The notes under the pieces are model-generated. The model had not been told where the DNA came from. It did not search any database and worked only from the letters and a program-made list of their open reading frames with translations. From contig JBKEDF010000028.1 of NCBI GenBank assembly GCA_047975325.1, positions 1 through 6,505 on the forward strand: 6,505 bases of DNA. The letters run 5' to 3'. Position numbers and translations under genes: made by a program. How positions within the stretch are numbered: the stretch's first letter is position 1; each line of letters opens with the position of its first letter. This DNA comes from JBKEDF01 sp047975325 (GTDB lineage: Bacteria; Pseudomonadota; Alphaproteobacteria; Rhodobacterales; Rhodobacteraceae). Below are positions 4,602-6,505 of the stretch, in pieces.

Positions 4602-6505
4602 ATGAAGGTCATTCAAACCAGGCATACAGATCCTGACGACGATTTTATCGAATATGCAATTGGCGAAGCTTCCATCGTTTCTTCCAGTAGCACGCAAATT
4701 ACGCTTCACAACCCTGTTTACAATTCCGATACGGTAATAACCGGCTCCGGTTTCATCCGGTCCGGCGATACATTCGTCGCAGGCACCATGACGGGCTGGA
4801 CCTCACGCAATGCCACGGGCGATGTGGCTTTTGAACTCAGCGGCGTCAACTGGAACATCCAGACCTTCCTGAACGCGGTAAATACGGCGGATGCCGGGAA
4901 TGAAGGGCCGCTTCTGGCCCTGCTTTCGGCACAACCGTTCGAATATGATGCCAGTGACGTCAGCGGCTGGGTTGAACTTGATGCCAGTGGCATTTCCGTC
5001 CCCGCAACCCTGACCGGGACGAATTACGATGACGTAATCACGGGCGGCAATGGCAATGACCTGCTCAACCCGCTCAGCGCGCATCTGGGGAGCTGGGCAG
5101 ATGTGATCGTCGCCTCCCCGGGCAATGACCAGATCGTACTGAGCGATTTTCAGGACAGTTCCAACGGGGTTGCGTTTTACTATAGCAGCCTCACCCCCGG
5201 CACGGGGATCAGCGCCACGATCAACGGATCGACCAACAGTGCCCAGATCGCCAAGGGCGCGGCCGGAACCGATACGATCACCGATATCGCCCGCGCGCTC
5301 GACAATGTTGATGGCGGCTTCGAACTGACCGGCACCGCCTATAATGACAGCTTTTCCCTGACCCTGGCCGAGCGGCAATGGGCCAATATCTTCGGCGGTT
5401 CCGGAAATGACAATTACACACTCAACATCAATGGCAACAGCAACGCCCGGCTGACTTTCCGCGACTTCGGCGATGTGACCAATGATGCCAGGGTCCCCGC
5501 CACATCCGGGGTTGATATCGATGTCGCCGCAGGCCGGATCGACAATAACGGCTTCGGCGGGTCAGGGGTGCTGACCGTGGGTGGCAGTTATCTGACCGGG
5601 GAAGGCCGTCTGGAAATCTATGGCACCGCCAATGACGATTCCATTCGCGGGGGTATCGGACGGGATCGGTTCATCCTCGATGCGGGCTTCGATACGGTCG
5701 ATGGCGGCGCGGGCCGGGATCTGCTGCGTTTCGACCGCAATCAGGTTACATCCGTCGTCACGGTCGATCTGGCCGCGGGCACGGCCACCGGAACCTGGGA
5801 CGATCGCGATTTCAGCTATACGATCCGCAATATCGAGGATATCCGCCTCGGCGACCTGGGGGGCTATGCCTATGGCAATGAGGCCAATAACCGCCTCAGG
5901 GGTGGATCGGACGGGGATCATTTCGATGGACGCGGCGGGGACGACACGATGCGTGGCGGATTGGGGGAAAACCTCTATCGCGGCGGTACGGGTCATGACA
6001 CGGTGGAATTCGATACACCGGCCTCTTCCCTGACAAGCGTGATCTATGAAGCGGGATGGCAACGCCTCCAGCTTGAAGTCGACGGGCGCACGGAGATCGC
6101 CTTCACCGATGTTGAACTGTTCGCCTTCAGCGACCGGACGCTCAGCACCCTGGAAGTGGCCCAGATCGCGGGCGGAACGGTACTGACCGGGAATGGCACG
6201 GATGGGGATGACCTGATCCTTGGCAGCACTGGCAATAACTGGATCAATCCCGGCTCGGGGCATGACCTGATCGATGGCGGGACGGGGACGGACATGATCA
6301 GTTATGTCAATCAGACCCAGGGCATGCTGATCGATCTGAACACGGGCCTGGCCATTGCAGAGGACAAGAACGACCGGCTGGTCAATATCGAAAACGTCAC
6401 CGGATCGGTCCATGGCGATACGATCACGGGCGATGATGGCGATAACCGGATCCGGGGTCTGGGCGATTACGACTGGCTCGTGGGCTCGGAAGGGGCGGAT
6501 CGCTA
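4602..6505 (+). CDS. RTX / hemolysin-type calcium-binding protein, 3' end outside window
   Basis: A frame of 634 codons runs from ATG 4602 (ribosome binding site AAAGG, 9-nt spacing) to the window edge without a stop. Residues 1-130 match no domain I know and lack a signal peptide. RTX-type repeats follow in blocks: GTNYDDVITGGNGNDLL (139-155), GGSGNDNYTL (265-274), GTANDDSIRGGIGRDRF to GGAGRDLLRFD (341-378), GGSDGDHFDGRGGDDTMRGG (434-453) to GGTGHDTVEFD (461-471), GTDGDDLILGSTGNNWI to GGTGTDMISY (532-568), and GDTITGDDGDNRIRGL (605-620). Spacers such as GTDTITDI (222-229) and NIENVTGS (595-602) are typical of Rhodobacterales RTX proteins as I recall them. The family binds calcium in GGxGxDxUx rolls and is exported by type I secretion through a C-terminal signal, here beyond the window. 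A toxin, enzyme, adhesin or S-layer role cannot be separated: no catalytic motif is visible in the part present. Confidence 0.9.
   Translation, partial: MKVIQTRHTDPDDDFIEYAIGEASIVSSSSTQITLHNPVYNSDTVITGSGFIRSGDTFVAGTMTGWTSRNATGDVAFELSGVNWNIQTFLNAVNTADAGNEGPLLALLSAQPFEYDASDVSGWVELDASGISVPATLTGTNYDDVITGGNGNDLLNPLSAHLGSWADVIVASPGNDQIVLSDFQDSSNGVAFYYSSLTPGTGISATINGSTNSAQIAKGAAGTDTITDIARALDNVDGGFELTGTAYNDSFSLTLAERQWANIFGGSGNDNYTLNINGNSNARLTFRDFGDVTNDARVPATSGVDIDVAAGRIDNNGFGGSGVLTVGGSYLTGEGRLEIYGTANDDSIRGGIGRDRFILDAGFDTVDGGAGRDLLRFDRNQVTSVVTVDLAAGTATGTWDDRDFSYTIRNIEDIRLGDLGGYAYGNEANNRLRGGSDGDHFDGRGGDDTMRGGLGENLYRGGTGHDTVEFDTPASSLTSVIYEAGWQRLQLEVDGRTEIAFTDVELFAFSDRTLSTLEVAQIAGGTVLTGNGTDGDDLILGSTGNNWINPGSGHDLIDGGTGTDMISYVNQTQGMLIDLNTGLAIAEDKNDRLVNIENVTGSVHGDTITGDDGDNRIRGLGDYDWLVGSEGADR
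5622..6505 (+). repeat. Dense RTX calcium-binding repeat region
   Basis: From residue 341 on, blocks of glycine- and aspartate-rich nonapeptide-like repeats recur (GGIGRDRFI, GGAGRDLLR, GGDDTMRGG, GGTGHDTVE, GGTGTDMIS). Non-repeat spacers of 30 to 60 residues lie between them. Many copies are degenerate, with N, H or R in positions usually held by D. The blocks should fold into parallel beta rolls when calcium is bound outside the cell. Confidence 0.8.

Noticed and set aside
5562..6413. Minus-strand frame of 283 codons, and a similar one at 4803-5378
   Set aside because: These are mirror images of the RTX repeats: regular Asp/Gly codons on the plus strand give Ile/Val/Ala-rich antisense frames without stops.

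Overview
The window looks like a surface-glycan and secreted-protein region of a GC-rich alphaproteobacterium, most likely from the Rhodobacterales. The evidence is strong G/C preference at third codon positions, a family of repeat-bearing glycosyltransferases and sulfotransferases, and an RTX protein whose spacer motifs (for example GTDTITDI and NIENVTGS) I associate with that order. The assignment comes from recalled family patterns, not from a database search.

Layout: (1) 1-144 is an unresolved left edge. (2) Two genes run leftward as a translationally coupled pair. The first encodes a 162-residue protein with two copies of a roughly 40-residue 'ESGLF..WY...PD' repeat (1419-1907). It overlaps by ATGA a GT-B/GT4-type glycosyltransferase (145-1422). 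(3) A 242-bp divergent intergenic region (1908-2149) carries several short palindromes. (4) Two genes run rightward with 2 bp between them: an RgpF-type (rhamnan synthesis protein F-like) protein that begins with its own diverged copy of the same two-repeat module (2150-3283), and a PAPS-dependent-type sulfotransferase (3286-4311). (5) A 290-bp AT-rich intergenic region (4312-4601) holds hairpins, a striking interrupted palindrome and candidate promoters. (6) A large RTX / hemolysin-type calcium-binding protein starts at 4602 and runs off the right edge (634 codons present).

Working together: the four central genes fit the assembly and decoration of an extracellular glycan. Two are glycosyltransferase-type proteins, one is a probable sulfate-transferring enzyme, and one is a small stand-alone repeat protein that shares a module with the RgpF-like enzyme. 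The RTX protein has no visible N-terminal signal peptide and is expected to leave the cell by type I secretion. Its adjacency to glycan genes suggests, but does not prove, that it is displayed in or on the same surface layer. I see no CRISPR array, tRNA, rRNA, transposase or phage gene. The observations most worth following are the two-repeat module shared across the divergent promoter, the palindromic control region before the RTX gene, and the unassigned N-terminus of the RTX protein.
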